A DNA stretch of 64,000 bases, taken from NCBI RefSeq assembly GCF_024753145.1, contig NZ_JANUGU010000004.1, positions 1 through 64,000 on the forward strand. The letters are read 5' to 3'. Made by a program: the position numbers and the translations under genes. The notes beneath the pieces were generated by a model. The model was not told the DNA's origin and made no database searches. It saw nothing but the letters and a program-made list of their open reading frames with translations. Source of the DNA: Massilia terrae (GTDB taxonomy: Bacteria > Pseudomonadota > Gammaproteobacteria > Burkholderiales > Burkholderiaceae_D). This document shows positions 11,490 through 19,712 of the stretch, piece by piece; position 1 is the first letter of the stretch, and each line of letters opens with the position of its first letter.

Positions 11490-11512
11490 GCGGCCGTCAG
11501 GCGCGCGCGGTA

Positions 11513-12661
11513 TTACGGTGCAATCGGGGCTGCCAGCGGCTGCTTCGGCGTGCCGCCGCCACCGATGGTGGACGCGGTGTTGTTGCTCACGACGGAGAGG
11601 GCCTTGACCAGGCGCTGGATGTCGCGCACCCACGGCGTGTTGTTGTTGACACGCTGCTCCATCGCGAAGCCCCAGTCACGCTGGAACTCGGCCGTCTTGG
11701 AACCGCTCGGACCATCTTCGACGTTCAGGTCGAAGCCCGGCGCATAGGTGTCGTCGACCACGTAGGCGCCATAGTTCTGCAGGGTCCACGCAAGCTGCTG
11801 CGCGGGCTTGGTCTCCAGGCCCAGGGCGGCGATGTTGATCGACGGCGGAATCGCCAGCAGCGCACCCATCTTGGTCTGCACATTGCTGTTGTTGTTGGCG
11901 GTCCCGTACCAGCCCACGGCGTAGCTGTCGGCTTTCACCGCCGGCCAGCGATAGCAGGCCGAGCTGGTGGTGCACTTGTACAGCACTTCCTTGGCATACA
12001 CGTTCACCTTCAGGGCATGGCGCGGGCCGGTGGTGGTGCCAGGACGCAGTTCGCCGAGACGGATGCTGCCGCCGATGGCCGACAGGCCCGAGCCGCCGTG
12101 GGCGCCGGTGATGCCGGTGCCGAACAGGTCGACGTTGGCAAATTTCGCCATCGCGGTGCCGGGGGCGCCCGCCGTGCAACGCGCCAGCGGCTGCGTCTGC
12201 ACGATCGTGCGGCCGTCCTTGAGCAGGAAGGAAGCCGAGCTGTTCAGGGTCGAATTCGGGACCACATAGCTGCTCGGCATCGGCACTTGGAGCATCAGGC
12301 CGCCGGTGGCCGAACAACGGTTCTTGCCGGTCCAGCCAGCGTTGCTGAGGTTCAGACTGGTCAGGGGGGCGGTCGGCGTCAGCACGATTTTCTCGGTATC
12401 CGCGCCGGGCATCTTGGCCCAGATATTGTTGCCCGGGGTGGGCGAGATTTTCGCCGGCGTAAACACGGCGCCGCTGCCGATCGGCATATTCCAGATGCTG
12501 TTACTGGCGAACGGTTGTTTCAACGGATCGCGAGAGCCCGTGTAGGCATTTGCCGGGCCACAGGCCAGAAGGAGCGACACCATCGGGGCGGCGACCAGCA
12601 TGGTTGCCTTCAGTTTGGTTCGCGTATTTGCATTCATTTCGAATCGTTGAGAAGTATGCAC
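11513..12661 (-). CDS. Secreted protein of unknown function, duplicate copy 1
   Basis: 382 aa with an N-terminal export signal. LLLACGPANA could be a lipobox (Cys34) or be cut by signal peptidase I after ANA. The mature part is rich in Gly, Ser, Thr and Asn and has conserved-looking blocks PFASNSIWNMPIGSGAV, HGGSGLSAIGGSIRLGEL and GPRHALKVNVYAKE, which suggest a carbohydrate-active or beta-rich fold; I cannot name the family. It is about a dozen substitutions from the copy at 30824-31975 over the whole mature region, while the signal region differs more. GTG start with AAGGAA about 6 nt upstream. Its promoter region is shared with that copy and with the lipoprotein at 29932. Confidence 0.85.
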   Translation of the reverse strand: MHTSQRFEMNANTRTKLKATMLVAAPMVSLLLACGPANAYTGSRDPLKQPFASNSIWNMPIGSGAVFTPAKISPTPGNNIWAKMPGADTEKIVLTPTAPLTSLNLSNAGWTGKNRCSATGGLMLQVPMPSSYVVPNSTLNSSASFLLKDGRTIVQTQPLARCTAGAPGTAMAKFANVDLFGTGITGAHGGSGLSAIGGSIRLGELRPGTTTGPRHALKVNVYAKEVLYKCTTSSACYRWPAVKADSYAVGWYGTANNNSNVQTKMGALLAIPPSINIAALGLETKPAQQLAWTLQNYGAYVVDDTYAPGFDLNVEDGPSGSKTAEFQRDWGFAMEQRVNNNTPWVRDIQRLVKALSVVSNNTASTIGGGGTPKQPLAAPIAP

Positions 12662-13087
12662 TAAATTTCCTTACGTATCTGTGAAAGACAGAACGTTTGA
12701 GTATTCCCAAAAGCATTTAGTTCCCAACGTCAAAGAAAAAAATTCTCGGAATGCAATAATCTATATAGAGAATATTAATTTCTAGCTTTACAATATAGGG
12801 CAAGCAAAACGAAGCAAGACTATTTACTAATGCCCAATAATCATGGCATATTGAACATTATTGGGTTGTCATTACACGAGAAAACTCTTGTTAACTCATC
12901 GATAATTCATTATTTTGAAATTCGTTGCATTATCGCGGCGATAAACATATGAGATACATCAATCGCATCGCGGAATATAAGCGTACCGTCAAAACAGCCA
13001 AGCCCAGCGCATAAACGGTGCATACCACATTTAGCTCAGCTGCGCCCGGCGTGGGAAATGGCGCGACAGTTAACGGTGGAGGACAAG
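12662..13087. other. AT-rich divergent intergenic region
   Basis: 426 bp between the secreted-protein gene and the tyrosinase. Apart from promoter block A it holds a perfect 9-bp inverted repeat, CCCAATAAT (12833-12841) and ATTATTGGG (12857-12865), separated by 15 bp, which could be an operator or an RNA hairpin. The tyrosinase promoter must lie here, but I see no convincing -35/-10 pair and no copy of the RpoE-like block facing it. Confidence 0.5.
12696..12757 (-). promoter_or_regulatory. RpoE-like promoter block A
   Basis: On the minus strand: ATTGCAT, about 26 nt containing an AATTTTTTTC tract, then GGAACTA (12718-12724), exactly 17 nt, then TCAAA (12696-12700), 34 nt before the GTG. GGAACTT..TCAAA is the sigma-E promoter pattern. 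The same block precedes genes 29932-30549 and 30824-31975. Confidence 0.75.
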
Positions 13088-14527
13088 ATGAACCAAACAA
13101 TGGGTGGACGACGGCGATTCCTGCGAAACTCGGCAATTGCACTCACCGTCCCTACTTTCCCAATCGACCTCCTGGCGCAAACCACCTTGTTCAAGCGTCT
13201 GGAGTGGCAGAATTTCAAAGTGACGTCGCAATACGATTCCCTGCTGAGCGCGATCACCAAGATGAAGGCGAATACCAATTCCGCCGACCCCAATAGCTGG
13301 ACATATTGGGTGAATATCCACCAGAACAAATGTCCACACGGGATTCCGTATTTCCTCGGCTGGCATCGCGGCTTCCTCTACTATTTCGAGAAGCAGCTGC
13401 GGACCGCATCCGGTGACAGCAGCCTGGTCCTGCCTTATTGGGATTACTATACTTACGCCACGCTCCCGGCGGAATTCACCAACCCCGGCACCTCGAATCC
13501 GCTTTACGTCAGCCGCGTCAATACGAATGTCCGGGCGGCGCTCACGCTCGCGCCTTTCGCGCCCACCATCGTCAATTTCCCCCGTGGTTACAGCTATGCC
13601 TTCGAGCCAAGCGTTGAAGGCGCGCCGCATAACCCGGTGCACGACATCATCGGCGATGTCATGGCAACCATGCAGTCGCCAACCGACCCGATCTTCTGGC
13701 TGCACCACGCGAACATCGACCGCCTGTGGGTCGCGTGGGTCGCGGCAGGTGGTGGCCGCAAAATGCCGTCGAAAACCAGTTCCTATTGGTACGGAAGCTA
13801 TAGCTACACCAGCCTGCTGACGATGCAGCGTACCTACACTTACGATACGCGGACCAGACTGTCATATCTTTACCAGAACGAAACGATGCCGACCTCGATT
13901 CCGATTGCCCGGGCATCCCAGCCCCAGGCACGCCTGGTCCAGGCGACCGGCGACGACCTCGTGTCGACGATGCCGCCGGTGGGCGCATTCCAGGTCTCGG
14001 GACCGCGCGAGACCAGCGCGACGGGAATGTCGATCGCAGGCGCGCTCAATGTCGGACTGGACGAACGCTCGATCAGCGCACAGCTCCCGATTTCGCCTGA
14101 GTTCTCATCCGCAGTGCAGGAAATCATGCGCGGCAATTCGGCCTCCGTGCCGGGCAGCGCAAAGAAATACCGCTCGGTACACCTGGTACTGGACGGTGTC
14201 GAACTGGCGGACGCCGGCAAAAACGGCGGCTACTACTACCAGGTCTACCTGAACTGGCCGAAGGCCGGCAACAGCCCGAATAAACCGACCTCCCTGTTGC
14301 TCGGAACCCTGGGCCCGTTCCAGATCAACGGCGCGATGCACCATATGGGCGGACACGCGCAATTGAGGTTTGCGATTGGCAGGAAAATGGCCGGACTTTC
14401 AGGCATGCAGATTGGGATGGCGACGGTGTCCTTCGTCCGGGTGAACGGCGAAAACAGCCCAAGCGGACCGGTGATTGGCATTGGCGAAGTGAGGGTCGAG
14501 CTGTCGACCGAAGACATCCAGTCCTGA
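13088..14527 (+). CDS. Secreted tyrosinase (type 3 copper monooxygenase), Tat exported
   Basis: 479 aa. Oxidises phenols to quinones with a dinuclear copper centre. CuA ligands are probably His78, His84 and His93 (NIHQNKCPHG...GWH), CuB ligands His181, His185 and His207 (HNPVHD...WLHHANIDRLW); the spacing matches bacterial tyrosinases. The N-terminus RRRFLRNSA followed by a hydrophobic stretch is a twin-arginine signal, so it is probably exported folded and metallated. The 260-residue C-terminal part after the copper domain is not recognised. Start chosen for GGAGG 5 nt before the ATG. Convergent with the ECF sigma gene. Melanin formation or phenol crosslinking at the cell surface is an inference. 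Confidence 0.9.
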   Translation: MNQTMGGRRRFLRNSAIALTVPTFPIDLLAQTTLFKRLEWQNFKVTSQYDSLLSAITKMKANTNSADPNSWTYWVNIHQNKCPHGIPYFLGWHRGFLYYFEKQLRTASGDSSLVLPYWDYYTYATLPAEFTNPGTSNPLYVSRVNTNVRAALTLAPFAPTIVNFPRGYSYAFEPSVEGAPHNPVHDIIGDVMATMQSPTDPIFWLHHANIDRLWVAWVAAGGGRKMPSKTSSYWYGSYSYTSLLTMQRTYTYDTRTRLSYLYQNETMPTSIPIARASQPQARLVQATGDDLVSTMPPVGAFQVSGPRETSATGMSIAGALNVGLDERSISAQLPISPEFSSAVQEIMRGNSASVPGSAKKYRSVHLVLDGVELADAGKNGGYYYQVYLNWPKAGNSPNKPTSLLLGTLGPFQINGAMHHMGGHAQLRFAIGRKMAGLSGMQIGMATVSFVRVNGENSPSGPVIGIGEVRVELSTEDIQS

Positions 14528-14541
14528 TTGCGCTGCTGCGG

Positions 14542-14563
14542 CGGGCGCCGCGCGCGGCGCCCG
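14542..14563. terminator. GC hairpin between convergent genes
   Basis: Perfect CGGGCGCCG-CGCG-CGGCGCCCG hairpin between the tyrosinase and sigma-factor stops. There is no T tract, so termination is uncertain. Confidence 0.4.
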
Positions 14564-14585
14564 GCACGGGGTTCGCTCTCCGGCC

Positions 14586-15185
14586 TCAGTGTTTCGCTGC
14601 CGGCGCCTCAATGATCGCCCGCAACGCCGAGCTGATCGACTCCCGGGCGCGATGCACGCGGCTGCGCACGGTACCTACCGGGCAGTGCATTCTTTCCGCG
14701 ATCTCTTCATAGCTCAGGCCTTCGAGTTCCCGCAACAACAAGGCGTCGCGGTAATCGGCGGACAGCTCGTCGATCGCCACACTCAGCAAATGCAGCAGCT
14801 GCTGGCTCTCCAATATCGACTCCGGCGTCTCCAGTTCGATAAACTGTTCGGACACGAGCCTTTCCTGGTCGTCCTGATCCGCAATATCGGAAATAAGCGG
14901 CAAGCGCCGGCTCGAGCGCAGCCGGCTGTATTTTGCCGAGTTGATGGCGATCCGATATAGCCAGGTGAAGAAACTGGAGTCTCCCCGGAAATTTCGAAGC
15001 GAGGAGAACGCCGACACCAAGGCATCCTGGACAATATCCTCGGCTTCGCTATTGTCCCTGACGAGCGGTAACACTTGACGAACGAGTTGGCGCCGATACC
15101 GCAACACAAGGGTATCGAATGCCGGCCCGCTGCCATCCTGCGCAAGGCGAACCAATAGTTGATCACTTTCGCTATTGTTAAGCAT
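14586..15185 (-). CDS. RNA polymerase sigma factor, ECF family, RpoE-like
   Basis: 199 aa. Region 2 (DIVQDALVSAF, FRGDSSFFTWLYRIAINSAK) and region 4 (LRELEGLSYEEIAERM, CPVGTVRSRVHRARE) are both close to E. coli RpoE, so a GGAACTT/TCAAA promoter preference is expected. The frame runs upstream to 15416, but MLNNSESDQLLVRLAQ aligns with the RpoE N-terminus. No anti-sigma gene (RseA type) is adjacent: upstream is an Imm-like membrane gene, downstream the convergent tyrosinase. Last gene on the minus-strand polysaccharide side of the island. Three promoters of the expected type occur in the same island. Confidence 0.9.
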   Translation of the reverse strand: MLNNSESDQLLVRLAQDGSGPAFDTLVLRYRRQLVRQVLPLVRDNSEAEDIVQDALVSAFSSLRNFRGDSSFFTWLYRIAINSAKYSRLRSSRRLPLISDIADQDDQERLVSEQFIELETPESILESQQLLHLLSVAIDELSADYRDALLLRELEGLSYEEIAERMHCPVGTVRSRVHRARESISSALRAIIEAPAAKH

Positions 15186-15301
15186 AGGTGCGCTTCGGTA
15201 AGGTTTCCCTCCAGTTCGACTAACGCCAAGGCGCATCCAGCTTTCACGGTGGCCGCCGGGGTCAAGGCACGCCCTGCCCCCTTCTTCCACATCCGCAGCC
15301 G

Positions 15302-15571
15302 TCAACTCCAATGGAACAGCATATGGTCCATGCTGTGTGACTTGGTGTGCGACAACACGAAGAACAGACAGGCCAGCCAGGGGACAAGCAGCCAGCCAGT
15401 GAGACCACATACCCAATAAATGCGCCCGGCCTTGGGGTAGTTGCGCCGGGACGCTATGACGGCAGGCAACAGATAGGCACGGGCGACCGAACCCAGCGCC
15501 AACACCGCCAGCCTGACGACATACAGCACCGCCACAAGGACAAGCACGATCACCATCCGCAGGACTTTCAT
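15302..15571 (-). CDS. Small membrane protein of the superinfection-immunity (T4 Imm) type
   Basis: 89 aa with two hydrophobic segments (about residues 5-35 and 53-73). The block YLLPAVIASRRNYP followed by GLTGWLLVPWLACLFFVLS matches the short family named after phage T4 Imm, common as a small inner-membrane protein of unknown role in proteobacteria. GGGAG 4 nt before the ATG. It sits 54 bp after the Wzz-like gene in the same direction, so co-expression with the polysaccharide operon is likely. An anti-phage role is only suggested by the family name. Confidence 0.7.
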   Translation of the reverse strand: MKVLRMVIVLVLVAVLYVVRLAVLALGSVARAYLLPAVIASRRNYPKAGRIYWVCGLTGWLLVPWLACLFFVLSHTKSHSMDHMLFHWS

Positions 15572-15625
15572 AGGACTCCCTTCCGGCCCTCCGTTCGGCA
15601 GCCTGTCGACGCCGACCGCGACCTT

Positions 15626-17065
15626 TTAATGATTACTGGTGTAGAAAAACATCCTCTTCAAAAACGCCGCAAATATGCCAAGAAATACTCCTATCGCCAG
15701 AAAGAAGCCTAATATTGCCGCCCGCGATCCTTTCGGGGTGTAAGGAACGATCGGTTCGTCGACGACCTTGACGTTACTCGAGCGATCCTGGGCCACCACC
15801 TGCATTTCCGCCAATTTGCGCTCGACCGTGGTGTAGATTTCCGTTTCGTTCTGCAGGTTTCTTGCCAGGCGGTCGAGCTCCTTGGAAACCGACGGGTAAC
15901 TTCTTATTTCCGAGGAAACCGCCCCGCCTTCCCGTTCCGCAGCCCGGATCTGCTGGTCGAGCGCATGCAGCAAGGGGTGCTGGTCGCCGAGGCGATCACT
16001 CATTTCGGCGCGCTTCTGCCGCAATTCCGCCAACTGTTCCCGATTGGCGGAAATACGTCCCAGCCTCAGTTTTGTTTCTTCCGCCAGGTCCACCGTGTTA
16101 TGCGCCTGCCGGAAAGCCTCATAATCCGCTGCGGCTTTTCTCACGCGTGCTTTCAATCCGGGAATCTGCGCTTCCAATACCCTGACCGACTCCGACGATT
16201 GCTCGCGTTTTTGACTGCCGACGAAGCCGGTATAGGTGTCGCCGATATTCTTCAAGACCTTTTGCACCATTTCCGGATTGCTGTCGGAAAAACTGACGTT
16301 CAACATGCCCGAGTCTTTTCCCAACTCTTGCACCGACATGGCGCTGCCCAGGTCCTGCAGCGCGACCGCGCGCGGCTTCTTTTTCAGCCTGAATTGGGTA
16401 CCGCGCCTTGCATAGAGTTCATCGATGTCGAGCCTTACCTCGCCTTGCTCCGTACTCAACAGTAGCGCCTGGCCGACGCGCCCCATGGCGCGAATGCCGG
16501 CATCGCGAGCGCTGAGCTCGAACTTCCCGCCATCCAGTTTGGTCACGACGAAGGGCGTGTCGAGCAAGGCCGGCGGGACGACAAAGGTATCGACATCGAT
16601 TTTTTCGCCGCCCCACGCATAGCCGCCGAAGGGCAAATGGAACACGCCATCACTCCAGTGGGCCAGCGCACGTCCGATCAGCGGAAAATACTTTGGTGAA
16701 GCAACAATATCCATGTGCACATTGTCGATCACCGTCCCCAGCACCGCGCGCGAGCGCAGGACCTCGGACTCGGACATGGGTGTTCGCCGGTCGGAATACA
16801 GCACGGGAGCGCCAAGCAGACTGCGTTGCTCGCTGGCGCGCTCATCCGCAACCGAGATCAGGAGATTTCCCTCGTACACAGGCGCTTTGGAATAGGCATA
16901 GAAGGCGCCTCCCAGCGATACCGTGCCCGCCACCATCAGCACCAGGGCGCGGTAGTGAATGACGACGTCGACGTGCTCGGCCAATGGAATCGGTGCCACC
17001 CCCGAAGCAGGTCTCAGCTTGGCGACGCGATTCGGTGCCGAAGAAACAATTCTAGGTTCACTCAT
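15626..17065 (-). CDS. Wzz/GNVR-type polysaccharide copolymerase without kinase domain
   Basis: 479-aa inner-membrane protein expected to set polymer chain length or assist export. A Wzz domain with TM1 at about residues 38-58 is followed by a long periplasmic coiled-coil region (about 265-420: KREQSSESVRVLEAQIPGL, LDRLARNLQNETEIYTTVE) and TM2 at about 450-472. It ends right after TM2, so the cytoplasmic tyrosine-kinase domain of Wzc-type proteins is missing and no separate kinase gene is present nearby. Start supported by AGGAAATGTC-ATG. It lies 24 bp after the flippase gene. Confidence 0.88.
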   Translation of the reverse strand: MSEPRIVSSAPNRVAKLRPASGVAPIPLAEHVDVVIHYRALVLMVAGTVSLGGAFYAYSKAPVYEGNLLISVADERASEQRSLLGAPVLYSDRRTPMSESEVLRSRAVLGTVIDNVHMDIVASPKYFPLIGRALAHWSDGVFHLPFGGYAWGGEKIDVDTFVVPPALLDTPFVVTKLDGGKFELSARDAGIRAMGRVGQALLLSTEQGEVRLDIDELYARRGTQFRLKKKPRAVALQDLGSAMSVQELGKDSGMLNVSFSDSNPEMVQKVLKNIGDTYTGFVGSQKREQSSESVRVLEAQIPGLKARVRKAAADYEAFRQAHNTVDLAEETKLRLGRISANREQLAELRQKRAEMSDRLGDQHPLLHALDQQIRAAEREGGAVSSEIRSYPSVSKELDRLARNLQNETEIYTTVERKLAEMQVVAQDRSSNVKVVDEPIVPYTPKGSRAAILGFFLAIGVFLGIFAAFLKRMFFYTSNH

Positions 17066-17089
17066 GACATTTCCTGTTCAACTGAACAT

Positions 17090-18550
17090 CTAAAAGCTTG
17101 ATCGAAGTAATCTGAGGTCGGCCATCCCGCCGGTGGCCACATACAGGCCCACCGTGCAGACGGTGCAGGCGATCGCCTTCAGCATTACCAGCACAAACAA
17201 GTTCTCGCTCACATGCCCGCCTAGCGCGAAGGCGGCGACATTCCCTAGTGCGATGCCGAGCCCGATCCGAAAGATCGTGGGGATGGGCAGCATTTCCGTC
17301 GCGGCGCTTCCCAGCCGCTTGCCCATGACCCGGAAATTCAATGCCTCGCCCAGCGCGAACGCCAGCACGCTGCCGATCGCGGCGCCTGCCAGCCCGAGGT
17401 AATACACCCCCACAACGCTGCAGGCGATGGAAAACAGGAGGCAGCCGAGGTTGATCCGCATCGCCAGCGATCCCAGATTCAGGCTGGGGAAGGCATAGCC
17501 TGTTGCAATCGACTGGAACATAATCCCGAGCAAATAAATCCGCATGACCGGCGTGGCCGCCTCGTACTTCGGTGTGAACACCAGGCTCACCAGCTCGGGC
17601 GCCACCGCAAACAGCACACCGGCTGCCGGCAACAGGATCAAAGCCGTGACCTGGTTGCTCCTGGAGAGCAAGTACACGATCCGCCCGGCATCGCCGGCAG
17701 CGAAGGCCTGGCTGATGTGCGGGAGCACCGCGCTGTTGATCGGCTGGCGGATCAGCGACGCCACCGGAAGCACCACCGCACCGATGGTGAAAGCGGCGAA
17801 GGCCGCGTGCGACAACATCGTCGCCGCAATCCACTGATCGGCCTGCGCACGCAGCACGAACAGGGCCGCACCCACCGCGAACGGCAGGCAATAGCGGAAC
17901 TGGGTGAGCAGGAAGCCGGGATCGAACGCCAGCCTTGCGCCGCCCGTCCCGGTCGCCAGATAGGCAGCCAGCACGCCGAGCCGCACCAGCGCTTCGAGCG
18001 CCAGCGCCCAGACCACCCAGGCCAGCTGATGGGTATAGGCCGCGGCAAGGCCGATTGCCGCGACCCGCAAGGCGGCGATGCACACGTCGGACAGGACGCG
18101 CCACGCGACGCGCCCTTCCGCCACCGGCAATACCGTCGAGATCGATACCACGATCCATAGCATCAGAAACAGTGCCGACATGCCACGCGACGCCGCGAAG
18201 ACCTCGCGCAGGGCCGCGCCCACGTAGGGGTTGGCGGGACTGGCGACGATGGCCACCACGATGCCGGCGCCGGCCAGATAGGCCAGCACCGTGCCGATCA
18301 CGACCCCGTGCCCCTGCGTGGAAGCGCGCGGCAGAAAATAATAGAGGGACTGCGGCATGAAGGCCGGCGCCAGCGCCAGGGCAGTGCCGGCGGTCAGCAT
18401 GAAAATGCGGTATTTGCCGAAATCGTCGGCAGCCAGATTGCGCACCAGGATCATGGGGATCAGGAATTGCAGGCCGAACTCCACGCACCCCGAGGCTGCG
18501 AGCAGGGCCGCGCTGCGTCCGACGCTGACTGGCCGTTCAAGAAAGGACAT
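17090..18550 (-). CDS. Polysaccharide flippase, Wzx/MATE-like
   Basis: 486-aa protein with about 12-14 hydrophobic segments spread along the whole length, starting MSFLERPVSVGRSAALLAASG; the pattern is that of oligosaccharide flippases of the MVF superfamily. It should move lipid-linked repeat units to the periplasmic face for Wzy. An open frame continues far upstream inside the glycosyltransferase gene, but the ATG at 18550 fits the family and overlaps that gene by 14 bp. Cluster 1 thus has its own Wzx, separate from the one at 60512-62020. Confidence 0.87.
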   Translation of the reverse strand: MSFLERPVSVGRSAALLAASGCVEFGLQFLIPMILVRNLAADDFGKYRIFMLTAGTALALAPAFMPQSLYYFLPRASTQGHGVVIGTVLAYLAGAGIVVAIVASPANPYVGAALREVFAASRGMSALFLMLWIVVSISTVLPVAEGRVAWRVLSDVCIAALRVAAIGLAAAYTHQLAWVVWALALEALVRLGVLAAYLATGTGGARLAFDPGFLLTQFRYCLPFAVGAALFVLRAQADQWIAATMLSHAAFAAFTIGAVVLPVASLIRQPINSAVLPHISQAFAAGDAGRIVYLLSRSNQVTALILLPAAGVLFAVAPELVSLVFTPKYEAATPVMRIYLLGIMFQSIATGYAFPSLNLGSLAMRINLGCLLFSIACSVVGVYYLGLAGAAIGSVLAFALGEALNFRVMGKRLGSAATEMLPIPTIFRIGLGIALGNVAAFALGGHVSENLFVLVMLKAIACTVCTVGLYVATGGMADLRLLRSSF

Positions 18551-19712
18551 GCGACGCCACCTTTCCTTCGGCAACCAGGCCGGACAGGACCTGCGCATAC
18601 ATCGCCACCATGGTGGCCGCCGAGAATCTGGTTGCCACGGTCTCCCAGGCCTGGCGTCCCAGGGCCGCGCGCCGGGCGCCGTCGGCCAGCAGTTCGATCC
18701 GCTGCGACAGTGCCGCGATGTCGCCCTTCGGATAGAGGTAGCCGTTGGCGTCGCTGCCCACCATTTCCGCGGCCCCGCCAACGTCCGACATGATGACGGG
18801 CTTGCCCAGCGCCATGGATTCCAGGGCCGCCATCGAAAAGGTTTCATTCCTGGACGGCACGGCGATGACGTCGCAAGCGGCGACCGCCAGTCGGACGTCG
18901 CCCAGCAGGCCGGTAATCGCCACATGCTCGCCCAGCCCGCCGTTGCGCACCAACAGTTCCACCGACTTGCGCATGGGGCCGTCGCCGATGAGCAGGCATT
19001 TGACGTCGGTGCCGCGCGCGCGCGCCATCGCAATCGCCGCGACCAGGTCGCCGTGGGCCTTTTCCGGGCGCATGTAGCCGCACACGCCGACCAGGTAATG
19101 CTTGTCGCCAAAACCGAAGCGGGCACGAAAGGCGGCAATATCGTTTTCCGAGAAATTATTTGAGAAGCGGGCGAGGTCGACACCGTTGTAGATGACCCGC
19201 GAACAGCGCGCCGACAAAAAATTGCGTTCCCAAAAAGTGCGCTGGTAATTGCACACATACACCAGCAGGTCGGTCATCCGGAAGAGCGGCCGAAGGACCG
19301 TCATCTGGACCCGCGCGTGCACGGTAAACGGTTCGGTTGAATGCAGTATTTCCACGATCTTCAGGGGCCCGCCGTACAAGCTTCGCAGCGCCGATGCATA
19401 CAGCAGGGGAAAGGGATTCGCACAGACCACCAGGTCGACCGCCTCGCGCTTGCAATACACCAGCAGCTTGCGCAATGCCGCCACATCGAATTTGCGCCGG
19501 ACGCCGGGGCAGAACACCGCAATTCCCGCGTTCAATTGCTGGGGAAGATCGGCGCCGTCACTTTCATCTTTCAGGTAAGCCAGCGACACCCGGAAGCGCG
19601 CCGCCTGCAAGCCATTGGCCAGCGCAATCGCATGGATCTCGGCCCCGCCTATGCTTTGCGAGACCAGGAGAAACAGGACATGGATGGGCCGGCCCGGCGC
19701 CTGTTCAGACAC
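18537..19712 (-). CDS. Glycosyltransferase family 4
   Basis: 391 aa, retaining GT-B enzyme. The N-terminal half has SQSIGGAEIHAIALANGL; the C-terminal half has VCGYMRPEKAHGDLVAA and the nucleotide-sugar motif SRNETFSMAALESMALGKPV (E-x7-E). Start taken at the GTG at 19712 because GGAGG lies 6 nt upstream; it overlaps the preceding gene by 8 bp. Expected to add one sugar to the growing repeat unit at the cytoplasmic face of the membrane; donor and linkage cannot be read from sequence. Confidence 0.9.
   Translation of the reverse strand: MSEQAPGRPIHVLFLLVSQSIGGAEIHAIALANGLQAARFRVSLAYLKDESDGADLPQQLNAGIAVFCPGVRRKFDVAALRKLLVYCKREAVDLVVCANPFPLLYASALRSLYGGPLKIVEILHSTEPFTVHARVQMTVLRPLFRMTDLLVYVCNYQRTFWERNFLSARCSRVIYNGVDLARFSNNFSENDIAAFRARFGFGDKHYLVGVCGYMRPEKAHGDLVAAIAMARARGTDVKCLLIGDGPMRKSVELLVRNGGLGEHVAITGLLGDVRLAVAACDVIAVPSRNETFSMAALESMALGKPVIMSDVGGAAEMVGSDANGYLYPKGDIAALSQRIELLADGARRAALGRQAWETVATRFSAATMVAMYAQVLSGLVAEGKVASHVLS

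Larger units (their letters stand above)
11513..12757 (-). repeat. Inverted gene-plus-promoter duplicate, left copy
   Basis: The gene at 11513-12661 together with its promoter block up to 12757 is a near copy of 30728-31975 in opposite orientation. Nucleotide similarity is very high inside the coding region and patchy in the leader and signal-peptide part. Confidence 0.85.
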
